From: an uncultured Clostridia bacterium
Lineage (GTDB): Bacteria > Bacillota > Clostridia > Lachnospirales > Lachnospiraceae
Direction: 5' to 3'
Assembly: GCA_948472945.1 (NCBI GenBank)
Contig: CAOKVX010000001.1
Location: 124,001-188,000, forward strand
DNA: 64,000 nucleotides
The notes beneath the pieces were generated by a model. The model saw only the letters and a list, made by a program, of their open reading frames with translations. It ran no database searches and had not been told where the DNA came from. Shown piece after piece: positions 9,107 to 19,431 of this stretch (positions within the stretch are counted from its first letter, which is position 1; every line of letters starts with the position of its first letter). The translations under genes and the position numbers were made by a program.

Positions 9107-10696
9107 ATGAGTGAGGACAATGGTTTTAACAGTGAAAATGTTGTCGGTAATGGAAGTTCTGTTGATAATGAAAAGATTAACTATAATGAAAACTTTGTCA
9201 GCAGTGAAAACTTAGAAATGCCGAATGATGCGGCAGACTCGTTTAACAATGTAACAGGTTCAGTCAATGATTTTAGAAAACCAAAGAGGAATTTGAAAGC
9301 GGTTATTGCTGTTGTTGCAATGTTTGCTGTTGTTGCGATGGCGGCAGGTATATTTTTCTTTTCAAAAAGTGTACTTGGAAAGAACAGTCATATACTTACT
9401 GCCCTGAGAAACACATTTGCATCAGGGGAAAGTGGAGATATATCTAAACTTGATAAGTTGATGGAGGCCGGAAAGTATGCTCTTGACATGCAGCTTTCAT
9501 ATGACGGTTCTGAAGTTGCTGTGGCATGCGATATTGACAGACCTGCGAAACAGATGTCTGTAAACGGGAGTTTTTCCGAGGGAAACACCAGTGTGGGAGT
9601 AGTTGGCACTATTGATGACACCTATTTCAAATTTGCGGTTCCGGGTTATATTAACGGTACGTTTGAGTACAATTACACTGCGGAAAATACCGGTTATTTT
9701 GTTGACATTATCACGCAGGCTACCGGAATGGACATAGCGGAATTCAACAAACTGTTTTCCAATTGTTTTACAATGCCTGAGAGCAGGGATGAAGTTGGTA
9801 ACGACGAATATACAAAGATGCTTTTTGATGATTTCAACGAGCTTGACTTTGAAAAGGTTGAGGAGAAAGAGTTCAGCGTTGCAGGGGAAACGAAAGACTG
9901 TAAGGGATATAAGGCGGTTATCACAAAGGAAATACTCGAAAAGTGGATTGACAATTACAAGGAACTTGATATGGTCAACGCTGTAACTGCGAATAATCTC
10001 GATATTATTAAGCAAAGCCTTACAGATTTCGGCCAGTTTGCAGTTACGGTGTATATCGCTGACAAGAAAGCAGCAGCCATTGAAATTGAATTTGAGGGCG
10101 ATGTATTGTCAATTAAATTTGAGGGTAAGGAGAATCCTTTGTACAATATTGTTATCACAGGGATAGAAGACGGTGAGAATGAAGAGATAAGGATTGATAC
10201 AACAAAGGACAGCAATGATACAAAGATAGTTGTTACATTTATGGGCGAAGAGTTTATGTCAGCGTCATACAACAGCGAGACAGGCAAAGTCAGCGTGACA
10301 TGTGTTGATAATGTATTTACCCTTGACGGAATGTATAAGTATGATGAAACAGGCCTTGAGCTCGTAATTGACAATATGACTATTGACGGTGACAGTTTCA
10401 GCGGTATGTTTAAGATATCGGACGAGGTTTCGATAGAATCGATAGATTCCAGTCTTCCCGTAATAGATGCAGGTAATGCTACGGAACAGGAGTTCCAGTC
10501 ATTCCTGATGAGTAATATGGATTTACAGGGACTATATAATTTGAGCGGCATGGGTTCTGATGATGAGCTTTATGACGATTCGCTTGATGACTATGATATG
10601 GAAGACCTTGAGGGGTATGATATGGAAGATCTATACGGATATGATTTAGATGATTATGATTTAGATGGATATGATACGGAGGGGCTTGATATATAA
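9107..10696 (+). CDS. Single-pass membrane-anchored extracellular protein with acidic DY-rich C-terminal repeats
   Basis: TM segment AVIAVVAMFAVVAMAAGIFFFSKSV; extracellular domain; C-terminus with GYDMEDL-like repeats; ATG 9107 after GAGGGGGATA. Confidence 0.7.
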   Translation: MSEDNGFNSENVVGNGSSVDNEKINYNENFVSSENLEMPNDAADSFNNVTGSVNDFRKPKRNLKAVIAVVAMFAVVAMAAGIFFFSKSVLGKNSHILTALRNTFASGESGDISKLDKLMEAGKYALDMQLSYDGSEVAVACDIDRPAKQMSVNGSFSEGNTSVGVVGTIDDTYFKFAVPGYINGTFEYNYTAENTGYFVDIITQATGMDIAEFNKLFSNCFTMPESRDEVGNDEYTKMLFDDFNELDFEKVEEKEFSVAGETKDCKGYKAVITKEILEKWIDNYKELDMVNAVTANNLDIIKQSLTDFGQFAVTVYIADKKAAAIEIEFEGDVLSIKFEGKENPLYNIVITGIEDGENEEIRIDTTKDSNDTKIVVTFMGEEFMSASYNSETGKVSVTCVDNVFTLDGMYKYDETGLELVIDNMTIDGDSFSGMFKISDEVSIESIDSSLPVIDAGNATEQEFQSFLMSNMDLQGLYNLSGMGSDDELYDDSLDDYDMEDLEGYDMEDLYGYDLDDYDLDGYDTEGLDI

Positions 10697-10736
10697 GTTG
10701 GATTAAGTCATTTTATATCATAAAATAGAAGAAAAA

Positions 10737-10772
10737 GGAGCTGCATGGTAAAAAATGCAGCTCCATATTTTT
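10737..10772. terminator. Intrinsic terminator between convergent genes
   Basis: GGAGCTGCAT (10737-10746) / ATGCAGCTCC (10755-10764) followed by ATATTTTT. Confidence 0.85.
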
Positions 10773-10806
10773 AACTGAGAACCGAGGTGGAGAATTTATT
10801 TAGAAT

Positions 10807-11127
10807 TTACGTTTTTACCGAATGGCAGAATTGCTGCGCAACATCAATAAGTATATCAAGACGTTCGGGACTCAGTGTTTTAGCATAACAAAATAGTCTG
10901 CTTATCTTTTGGGGCTCATTTATTTCAGTATCAAAAAAATCTTTTGGAGTTACTTCAAGGTAATCGCATATAGAAATGAATTCACCCATTGAGGGCAATG
11001 ATTTACCGGAGGATATACTCTGTATATAACTTTTGCTGTGACCAAGTTCAAGACTCATTTTATTTTCAGATACATCTTTTTTAATTCGTAATTCCGTAAT
11101 TCGTTCACGTATGAATGAATGATTCAT
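10807..11127 (-). CDS. XRE-family helix-turn-helix transcriptional regulator
   Basis: 106 aa; RITELRIKKDVSENKMSLELGHSKSYIQSISSGKSLPSMGEFISICDYLEVTPKDFF HTH pattern. Confidence 0.85.
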   Translation of the reverse strand: MNHSFIRERITELRIKKDVSENKMSLELGHSKSYIQSISSGKSLPSMGEFISICDYLEVTPKDFFDTEINEPQKISRLFCYAKTLSPERLDILIDVAQQFCHSVKT

Positions 11128-11375
11128 ATGTAATACACCTCTCTAAGCTAGTATACAATAATATGGGTGAAAGGATGGACGATTATACTAATGATTTTTG
11201 TTATAAAGTACCGCTGTGATTTGTATATTATAATAAATGGACATATTGTCTGTGCGATACACGTATTTCATGTCGTAATGTGCAGGATATTGTTATTTCG
11301 CCTTTACAACATTATTCAAAAGTGATAAAATTAATAATATTAATTTTATAATAATTTAAGGAGGATATATTAATA

Positions 11376-14300
11376 ATGGCTAGAAAGAAACAGTCGATGG
11401 ATGGAAACCAGGCGGCCGCCCATGTAGCATATGCCTATACGGAAGTTGCGGGAATCTATCCGATTACACCTTCGAGCCCGATGGCGGATTATGTTGATAT
11501 GTGGTCGGCTAACGGATTGAAAAATATTTTTGGCAATGAAGTAAAAGTGGTTGAGATGCAGTCGGAGGCAGGTGCAGCGGGAACTGTACACGGTTCGCTT
11601 GCAGCCGGAGCGCTCACAACAACATTTACGGCTTCACAGGGACTTCTCCTGATGATACCTAATATGTATAAGATTGCAGGTGAGCAGCTGCCATGCGTAT
11701 TTGATGTCTCGGCTCGTACGGTGTCTTCGCAGTCGCTCAATATTTTTGGAGACCACAGCGATGTATATGCATGCCGTCAGACCGGTTTTGCAATGATGTG
11801 TGAGACTAATCCGCAGGAAGTAATGGATTTAAGCCCTGTAGCTCATCTTGCCGCCATCGAGGGAAAAGTTCCATTCCTGAATTTCTTTGACGGATTCCGC
11901 ACATCTCATGAGATTCAGAAGATTGAGACATGGGATTATGAGGACCTTGGCGAAATGTGCAACATGGATGCGGTTAAAGCATTCCGTGAACATGCGCTTA
12001 ACCCTGAGAAGCCGGCAATGCGCGGTTCACATGAAAACGGAGACGTATTCTTCCAGCACCGCGAGGCGTGCAACTCAGTTTATGACGCACTTCCTGCAGT
12101 AGTTGAAAAGTATATGAAGAAGGTAAACGAAAAGCTTGGAACGGACTATGACCTCTTTAACTATTATGGAGCTCCTGACGCAGACCGTGTAATTGTTGCA
12201 ATGGGTTCAATATGTGACGTGATTGAGGAGGTAATTGACTATCTCACCGCTGCCGGCGAAAAGGTAGGTCTTGTAAAGGTTCGTCTTTACCGTCCTTGGG
12301 TTTCTGACGCGCTTACAAAGGTTCTTCCTAAGACTGTTAAGAAGATTGCCGTGCTTGACAGGACAAAGGAGCCTGGTTCGCTTGGAGAGCCGCTTTATCT
12401 TGATGTAGCTACCACGCTCCGTGAGGCGGGACTTAACGATATAGTTCTCACAGGCGGACGTTACGGACTTGGCTCAAAGGATACGCCTCCTTCATCTGTT
12501 TTTGCTGTATATACTGAGCTTAAGAAAGAGAACAGCAAAGCAAGATTCACAATAGGTATCAATGACGATGTTACTAATCTCAGTCTTCCTGAGGTTAAGC
12601 CTGCGCCGATTACATCAGCTGAGGGAACAGTTGAATGTAAGTTCTGGGGTCTTGGCGGAGACGGTACGGTAGGAGCAAACAAGAACTCTACAAAGATTAT
12701 CGGTGACCACACAGACAAATATATTCAGGCATACTTCCAGTACGACTCAAAGAAGACCGGCGGTATAACAATCTCCCATCTTCGTTTTGGCGACAAGCCG
12801 ATTAAGAGCCCGTATTACATAAATCAGGCGGACTTTGTTGCATGCCACAACCCTTCATATGTTGTAAAGGGTTACAAGATGGTTCAGGATGTAAAACCGG
12901 GCGGAATTTTTATGATTAACTGCCAGTGGTCGGACGATGAGCTTGACAAGTATATGCCTGCCGAGTCTAAGAAATATATAGCGGAAAACAATATACAGCT
13001 CTATACAATCAATGCTATTGACAAAGCTATAGAGATTGGAATGGGCAAGCGCACAAATACAATTCTTCAGTCGGCATTTTTCAAGCTTGCAAATGTAATG
13101 CCTATTGACGACGCAATTGAGTTCATGAAAGCGGCAGCAAAGAAGTCGTACGGCAAAAAGGGCGACGACGTTGTCAAGATGAACTGGAATGCAATTGACG
13201 CAGGTGTAGATGCAATACACAAGGTTGAGGTTCCTGATTCATGGAAAAACCCGGCTCCTGATGCGCCTGCTGCTAAGCTTGAGGGTCTCAGCGAGGTAGT
13301 TAAGAATGTTGAGGAGCTGATGAATCCAATTGGACTTATGGACGGCGATAGTCTTCCTGTATCCAAGTTTGTCGACTGTGCGGACGGACAGTTCCCTCTT
13401 GGAGCTTCTGCATATGAGAAGAGAGGAACGGCGGTTATGGTTCCTGTGTGGGATAATGAGAAATGTATTCAGTGTAATAACTGTGCATTTGTTTGTTCAC
13501 ATGCAACAATTCGTCCATATCTTTTGACGGATGACGAGGTTTCAGCTGCTCCGGCCGGTATGAAGACTGCCGACGCAAAGAATCCTAAGGCAAAGGGATA
13601 CAAGTTTACGATGAGCGTATCACCGCTTGACTGTATGGGATGCGGCGAGTGCGTGACTGTTTGTCCTGATAAAGTACAGGCAATTAAGATGGTTCCGCAG
13701 GAATCACAGGCAAAAGAGCAGGCTGTCTTCGACTATTTGGTTGCAAACGTCAGCAAGAAACCGTGTGCGGACGAGATGCCTGCTGTTATGGGTTCACAGT
13801 TCAACCAGCCGCTGCTTGAGTTCTCGGGAAGCTGTGCAGGCTGTGCTGAGACTTCATATGCAAGACTCGTTACACAGTTGTTCGGAGAGTCAATGTATAT
13901 TTCAAACGCAACGGGATGTTCCTCAATTTGGGGCGGTCCGGCCGCTACATGCCCGTACACTGTAAATAAGGATTCATTAAAGGGACCTGCATGGGCTAAT
14001 TCGCTATTCGAAGATAATGCAGAGCACGGATTTGGAATGTATCTCGGACAGAAGACGCTCCGTGACCAGCTTATAGCTAAGCTTGAGTCTGCTTCAGCAT
14101 CAGACAAGGCTTCTGCAGAGTTTAAGTCTGCCGTTGCAAAATTCCTTGAGACAAAGAATGATACCGTAGAAAATGCAAAGGCTACAAAAGAGCTTGTTGC
14201 CGAGCTTGAAAAAGCGGCAGCAGCAGGATGCCCTGAATCTGCGGAGATTCTTGACAAGAAGAATTATCTGTCAAAGAAGTCGGTATGGATATTCGGTGGT

Positions 14301-14933
14301 GACGGATGGGCTTACGATATAGGATTTGGCGGTCTCGACCATGTTCTTGCATCTGGTGAGAATGTAAACGTATTTGTATTCGACACAGAAATGTATTCAA
14401 ATACGGGAGGTCAGGCATCCAAGGCTTCAAATATCGGAGAGGTGTGCCAGTTCGCCGCGGCAGGTAAGGAGATAGGCAAGAAGTCGTTGTCAGAGATAGC
14501 GATGAGCTACGGATATGTATATGTTGCACAGATAGCTCTCGGAGCTAATCCAAATCAGGCTGTTAAGGCAATCAAGGAAGCTGAGGCGTACAACGGACCG
14601 TCTCTTATAATCGGATATGCACCTTGCGAACTCCACGGAGTAAAGGGTGGAATGAATCATTGTCAGGATGAGATGAAAGCGGCTGTTGAGGCAGGATATT
14701 GGAATCTGTTCTCGTACAATCCGGCTCTCAAAGCTGAAGGAAAGAATCCGTTCACCCTCACTTCGAAGGAGGGAGATTACGGCAAGTATCAGGATTTCCT
14801 TAACAATGAGACACGTTATTCGCGTCTTAAGAGGGCGTTCCCTGAGCGTGCCGACGAACTTTTTGAGAAGAACGAAAAGGCCGCTAAGGAGCGTTATGAA
14901 CACCTTATGAAGCTTGTAGAGTTATACAAATAA
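11376..14933 (+). CDS. nifJ: Pyruvate:ferredoxin (flavodoxin) oxidoreductase
   Basis: 1185 aa; YPITPSSPMAD, two 4Fe-4S motifs CIQCNNCAFVC and CMGCGECVTVCP, TPP domain GGDGWAYDIGFGGLDHVLASGENVNVFVFDTEMYSNTGGQ; RBS AAGGAGGATA. Confidence 0.97.
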   Translation: MARKKQSMDGNQAAAHVAYAYTEVAGIYPITPSSPMADYVDMWSANGLKNIFGNEVKVVEMQSEAGAAGTVHGSLAAGALTTTFTASQGLLLMIPNMYKIAGEQLPCVFDVSARTVSSQSLNIFGDHSDVYACRQTGFAMMCETNPQEVMDLSPVAHLAAIEGKVPFLNFFDGFRTSHEIQKIETWDYEDLGEMCNMDAVKAFREHALNPEKPAMRGSHENGDVFFQHREACNSVYDALPAVVEKYMKKVNEKLGTDYDLFNYYGAPDADRVIVAMGSICDVIEEVIDYLTAAGEKVGLVKVRLYRPWVSDALTKVLPKTVKKIAVLDRTKEPGSLGEPLYLDVATTLREAGLNDIVLTGGRYGLGSKDTPPSSVFAVYTELKKENSKARFTIGINDDVTNLSLPEVKPAPITSAEGTVECKFWGLGGDGTVGANKNSTKIIGDHTDKYIQAYFQYDSKKTGGITISHLRFGDKPIKSPYYINQADFVACHNPSYVVKGYKMVQDVKPGGIFMINCQWSDDELDKYMPAESKKYIAENNIQLYTINAIDKAIEIGMGKRTNTILQSAFFKLANVMPIDDAIEFMKAAAKKSYGKKGDDVVKMNWNAIDAGVDAIHKVEVPDSWKNPAPDAPAAKLEGLSEVVKNVEELMNPIGLMDGDSLPVSKFVDCADGQFPLGASAYEKRGTAVMVPVWDNEKCIQCNNCAFVCSHATIRPYLLTDDEVSAAPAGMKTADAKNPKAKGYKFTMSVSPLDCMGCGECVTVCPDKVQAIKMVPQESQAKEQAVFDYLVANVSKKPCADEMPAVMGSQFNQPLLEFSGSCAGCAETSYARLVTQLFGESMYISNATGCSSIWGGPAATCPYTVNKDSLKGPAWANSLFEDNAEHGFGMYLGQKTLRDQLIAKLESASASDKASAEFKSAVAKFLETKNDTVENAKATKELVAELEKAAAAGCPESAEILDKKNYLSKKSVWIFGGDGWAYDIGFGGLDHVLASGENVNVFVFDTEMYSNTGGQASKASNIGEVCQFAAAGKEIGKKSLSEIAMSYGYVYVAQIALGANPNQAVKAIKEAEAYNGPSLIIGYAPCELHGVKGGMNHCQDEMKAAVEAGYWNLFSYNPALKAEGKNPFTLTSKEGDYGKYQDFLNNETRYSRLKRAFPERADELFEKNEKAAKERYEHLMKLVELYK

Positions 14934-14981
14934 AGTTTATATTATAAATAATAGTTTAAAAATGAAATAATATTTTATTGG

Positions 14982-15020
14982 AATATCCTCTGACGTCATA
15001 TGTTGTCAGAGGATATTTTC
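14982..15020 (+). terminator. Intrinsic terminator after nifJ
   Basis: AATATCCTCTGAC / GTCAGAGGATATT followed by TTC. Confidence 0.8.
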
Positions 15021-15142
15021 AGTTTTATAATTTGTTGCCTGTTTATAATTTGCCTCCTGACATTTTTATTACTTATACATTTAGGGTATTTTAAAAGTAT
15101 TTTACATCTATATGTTAAGTTATAAAAAAGGGGATGTTTGAT

Positions 15143-15817
15143 ATGAAACAAAAACTATTGATTGTGGATGACGAAGATATGATTATTGAACTGTTATGCG
15201 ACCATCTGGGTGACGAGGGGTATGAGATACATGCTACGAACAGTACGGAACGTGCGCTTGGGCTGCTCTCTAAAAATCCTGATTTAATCATATTGGATAT
15301 AAATATGCCGGGAATGGACGGTCTGGAATTCTGTAAAAATATACGGGAACATGTATCCTGCCCTATTCTATTTTTGACGGCTAGAATTACGGAACAGGAT
15401 AAGATTAACGGACTTCAGTACGGCGGCGACGATTATATTACGAAGCCGTTCAGCTTGAAAGAACTATCCGCGAGGGTTGCCGCGCACCTGCGCCGTGATT
15501 CCCGTGTCCGTGGAACGACATCTGTACTGACATCAGGGGAACTGCTCGTAAATCTTTCGCAGCGCCGTGTTTTTTACAGGGATTTGGAAATAGAAATATC
15601 AAAAAAAGAATTTGAGCTGATAGTGTTCCTATTGACAAACGCCGGTCAGGTCTTTGACAGAGAGCGAATATATGAGCGTATTTGGGGATGTAACGCGGAG
15701 GGAAGTGCAGACGTCATTAAAGAGCATGTGAGAAAGATTCGGTCAAAACTTAAGGCGGCGGCCGGCCTTGAATATATAAAAACAGTCTGGGGAGTAGGAT
15801 ACAAATGGGAACGGTGA
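15143..15817 (+). CDS. OmpR/PhoB-family response regulator
   Basis: Receiver domain (VDDED, LDINMPGMDG, PFSLKEL) plus winged-helix domain; ATG 15143 after AAAGGGGATG (track start 15134). Confidence 0.92.
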   Translation: MKQKLLIVDDEDMIIELLCDHLGDEGYEIHATNSTERALGLLSKNPDLIILDINMPGMDGLEFCKNIREHVSCPILFLTARITEQDKINGLQYGGDDYITKPFSLKELSARVAAHLRRDSRVRGTTSVLTSGELLVNLSQRRVFYRDLEIEISKKEFELIVFLLTNAGQVFDRERIYERIWGCNAEGSADVIKEHVRKIRSKLKAAAGLEYIKTVWGVGYKWER

Positions 15818-17091
15818 AAAATAAATGGCTGAATTTGTCACTGCGGAGGTTTCTTATAGTTACGGTTTTTACTTCCTTTGGGACTGTTGTAGTATTGTCC
15901 ATATTTATTATTAGCGGTTGTGCTTCGTTTCGTCATTGGCTTCTTCCTGACCCTGACATGGCTTATCTATCGATTGAAGAAACGATGTCTGACGGAAGCG
16001 CTATAAATAGAACGATTGTATTGGAATATGGTCAGGATATGTCTTCTTTTAATTATATTGTGTTAGAGGAGGATGGCGACTCTGCATATAAGACGAGCGT
16101 AGAGGAAAGATATTTGCTCCAAAAGATAGAAAAGAGCGTGGATTCTCTTACACCTAAAAGGAAACTAGCGTATAAGATGTGTGGTCTTACAATGTTTACT
16201 GCTCCTACCATTCTTGCATTTGCAGCAATTTTTCTCTGTATCTTTATTTTTTACCGACGTAAGCTTAGGGATCCGCTTGAAATTATGGCTGAAGGGACCA
16301 GGCAGATTGCGGCTAGGAATTTGGACTTTGAAATTAAATATGGCTGTCTGGACGAAATGGGAGATTTATGCCGATCGTTTGAAAATATGAGGGCCGCTCT
16401 TTATGAGAATAGCAAAGACATGTGGAATATGCTTGAGGAAAGGCGTCTTATGCAGGCTTCTGTTGCTCATGATTTGCGCAATCCTATCGCAATTATACAA
16501 GGTTATACCGAGTATTTACAAAAGGGATTGGACAACGGTGGTATGGACAGTGAGAAAACTGGGCGTATTGTTAAAAATCTGGGTGTTGCGGCAAAAAGGC
16601 TTGAACAGTATACAGAGTCAATCAGGATATTAAACCAGTCGGAGGAGATACAGATTGAGCGAAAGCATATATCAGCTGTAAAGCTTGCTGAAAGTATCTC
16701 GGATGATTTGGTACTTATGGCTAAACATAGCGGAATAAAGCTGCAGGTTAGGAAAAATCTTCCGGAAGAAGAAATAAATATTGATTCTTCTCTGGTTTAC
16801 AGGGTTTTGGAGAACATTGTTAACAATGCGCTGCGTTACGCGGAACGGACAATAACAATTAATTTTAAGCTGGAAGAAAGTAAGCTGTTAATCGAAGTGA
16901 CAGACGACGGGACAGGATTTCCGGAGAATATATTGACTAAAAAAAGTAAAAAGCTATTTGTTGCCGGAGAGGACGGGCATATGGGTATAGGACTTTCGAT
17001 CAGCCGGCTTCTATGTCAGAAGCAAGGAGGAAATCTTGAACTGTCTAATACCGCAAACGGAGCGTGTGTAAAAATATTTCTTTTGGTTTGA
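15805..17091 (+). CDS. Sensor histidine kinase
   Basis: Two TM segments, HAMP-like region, H-box VAHDLRNPIAIIQGY, N-box ENIVNNALRYA, G-box DDGTGFPENI; overlaps RR gene. Confidence 0.92.
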   Translation: MGTVKNKWLNLSLRRFLIVTVFTSFGTVVVLSIFIISGCASFRHWLLPDPDMAYLSIEETMSDGSAINRTIVLEYGQDMSSFNYIVLEEDGDSAYKTSVEERYLLQKIEKSVDSLTPKRKLAYKMCGLTMFTAPTILAFAAIFLCIFIFYRRKLRDPLEIMAEGTRQIAARNLDFEIKYGCLDEMGDLCRSFENMRAALYENSKDMWNMLEERRLMQASVAHDLRNPIAIIQGYTEYLQKGLDNGGMDSEKTGRIVKNLGVAAKRLEQYTESIRILNQSEEIQIERKHISAVKLAESISDDLVLMAKHSGIKLQVRKNLPEEEINIDSSLVYRVLENIVNNALRYAERTITINFKLEESKLLIEVTDDGTGFPENILTKKSKKLFVAGEDGHMGIGLSISRLLCQKQGGNLELSNTANGACVKIFLLV

Positions 17092-17150
17092 CGGTTTTTT
17101 GACCTTTATACGATAAAATCTCCTTGTATAATAACAAGGAGGGTTTTTAC

Positions 17151-18668
17151 ATGAGAAAATTATTAGTTATTTTTGTGTCGTTAACACTCATAAGTTCATT
17201 ATTTTGTTCATGCGACAGAAAAAATGTGACAAATGACGGAGATTCCGGCACAGAACAGTATGGCAAACAGGATAACGGTCAAGCCGAAAAATCGAACGAA
17301 GCTAATGGAACCGCTCAGAGTGACGGACACGGTACTGAACCGGACAGCCGGGAGACAGGTAAGGGTATAGAACAGGATGCAGGGCAAAATACAGTTACTC
17401 AAAAGAATACAGCCGAAAACAATAATTCTGAAAGCGGCGTACTGTATTCGCTGTACAATTCCTACAAGGATAGCGCATGCATTACGGAAAATGGATATTA
17501 TTATTTGACCCATGAATCTGTGGAGCTGAAAGATGGCAAATTCGGTATTCACTTAATGTATATGGATTTTGCAGCCGAACGCGAAATATATTTGTGCAGC
17601 ACGGCGGGATGCAAGCACGATTCTGCTGACTGTCCCTCTGTGTTTTTAATATCTGATTTTCCGCAAGCATCCACGAAACTGTTTGTTTTTAATGATAATC
17701 TCTATATTTTAAGCCGGGAATATGACGATGACGGCACGGTGTCGCAGGGTATTGGTGGGGAGGAATATATACCTGAAAGCAAACCTGTGGCGTTATATTG
17801 TGCAAAACTTGACGGAACAGAACGAAAGAAAGTATATACATTTGACGCAGAGCTAACGATTGAGGATATGATATTCGCAAATAACGATGGAATATATATT
17901 GTCACAAAAAAGGTTTCTGCCGATAAGACAGACGGTCAGACCTACAAAACGTCCTCGGAGAGAAAGCTTGTATTTTTGGATTTAAGTTCCCTTTCTGCCA
18001 AAGATATTTGTCCTATGGCTTTTGGAGACAGCATTTCGTGGAATATAATTGGGTGCTGCCAATATGGATTCGTGCTGAGCGGCATTGATTATGGCAGAGA
18101 AATCTCGAGGGATGAGTTATGGAACGATGATTTATACAGCGAACTGTATCAGAACTCCGCAGTTGTATATGCGCTGCTGGACCCACAAAACGGTAATCTG
18201 AAAGAAATTTGCAGACAGTCAAATAAAAATGCCAATTCAGCACAAATATTGGGAGACAGTCTGTATCTCTCCTCTGATGAAAATAAAAATATTGATGTAA
18301 TTAATATAGGAACTGGTGAAAAGAAGACGCTATGTTCAATTCAGCAAAATCTTATTATGGGTGTGCTGGGCGATATGCTTTGCTGCAGGGAGTGGAACCT
18401 TGCAGAGAACCCAAAATGGTATTTTGTAGACACAAACACGGGAGAGATGACAAAGACAGACCTTGTTAATAAATGTAACGGATGGTCTCTTGAGTTTCGC
18501 GGCGAGACGTCCGAGGATGTACTGTTTGTCTATGATTATGATGCGTCGACAACTGACAACGAATCATACGAAATATACCAATATAAACATGCGCTTATAT
18601 CTAAAAAGGACTTATTTGCGGGTAGGCAAAATTACCGCAAAATTGATATGACAGGGCCGGGACAATAA
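17151..18668 (+). CDS. Lipoprotein of unknown function linked to two-component system
   Basis: Signal peptide MRKLLVIFVSLTLISSLFCSC with lipobox; CSTAGCKHDSADCPSVF Cys motif; RBS AGGAGGG before ATG 17151. Confidence 0.75.
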   Translation: MRKLLVIFVSLTLISSLFCSCDRKNVTNDGDSGTEQYGKQDNGQAEKSNEANGTAQSDGHGTEPDSRETGKGIEQDAGQNTVTQKNTAENNNSESGVLYSLYNSYKDSACITENGYYYLTHESVELKDGKFGIHLMYMDFAAEREIYLCSTAGCKHDSADCPSVFLISDFPQASTKLFVFNDNLYILSREYDDDGTVSQGIGGEEYIPESKPVALYCAKLDGTERKKVYTFDAELTIEDMIFANNDGIYIVTKKVSADKTDGQTYKTSSERKLVFLDLSSLSAKDICPMAFGDSISWNIIGCCQYGFVLSGIDYGREISRDELWNDDLYSELYQNSAVVYALLDPQNGNLKEICRQSNKNANSAQILGDSLYLSSDENKNIDVINIGTGEKKTLCSIQQNLIMGVLGDMLCCREWNLAENPKWYFVDTNTGEMTKTDLVNKCNGWSLEFRGETSEDVLFVYDYDASTTDNESYEIYQYKHALISKKDLFAGRQNYRKIDMTGPGQ

Positions 18669-18687
18669 TGGAAGGAGGATTGCAGGC

Positions 18688-19431
18688 ATGTTGACTATAG
18701 ATAAAGTAACAAAAAAGTATAAGGCTCAGACTGCTCTGTGCGGTGTGTCCATTGAACTTGACTGTGGAATTTACGGACTACTTGGGCCAAACGGTGCGGG
18801 TAAGTCTACGCTGATGAACATTATTACCGGTAACATAAAACCGACAGACGGAAAAGTATTGTGGGATGGGTCTGATATATATGAGTTAGGCGAAAAATTC
18901 CGCAGTTTAATAGGGTACGCCCCCCAACAACAGGGACTGTACAACAGTTTTACGGGACGGCGGTTCCTGGCCTATATGGCGGCTCTAAAGGGGATTCATA
19001 AAAAAGAGGTTAAAAGTGAGATTGAGAGGGTTCTTTCCTTTGTTAATATGCATGATGCTGCGGACAGGGCCATCAGCGGTTATTCAGGCGGCATGAAGCA
19101 GCGCATCCTTATAGCGCAGGCGATATTGGGGGAGCCTGCGCTGATTGTGCTTGACGAGCCGACCGCAGGGCTTGACCCTAAGGAGCGGGTACGTATAAGG
19201 GAACAGGTCATGGCTCTTGCAGGCAATAAAATTATACTTGTATCTACCCATGTTGTTTCCGATATTGAGCCGATAGCAGACGAAATTTTATTGATTCGTT
19301 CAGGCAGTATTGTCGACAGGGATTCTGTAGGGAATCTTTGTAAAAAATACAATGGCAGTAAAGATTTGGAGGATGTGTATATGCACATTTTCGGGAAGGA
19401 GAAGAGTTATGCTGCGTCTGATTCCATTTGA
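18688..19431 (+). CDS. ABC transporter ATP-binding protein
   Basis: [44 protein letters not shown]. Confidence 0.93.
   Translation: MLTIDKVTKKYKAQTALCGVSIELDCGIYGLLGPNGAGKSTLMNIITGNIKPTDGKVLWDGSDIYELGEKFRSLIGYAPQQQGLYNSFTGRRFLAYMAALKGIHKKEVKSEIERVLSFVNMHDAADRAISGYSGGMKQRILIAQAILGEPALIVLDEPTAGLDPKERVRIREQVMALAGNKIILVSTHVVSDIEPIADEILLIRSGSIVDRDSVGNLCKKYNGSKDLEDVYMHIFGKEKSYAASDSI

Noticed and set aside
13733-14257. 174-aa antisense ORF within nifJ
   Set aside because: Antisense shadow; nifJ reading frame is conserved across it.
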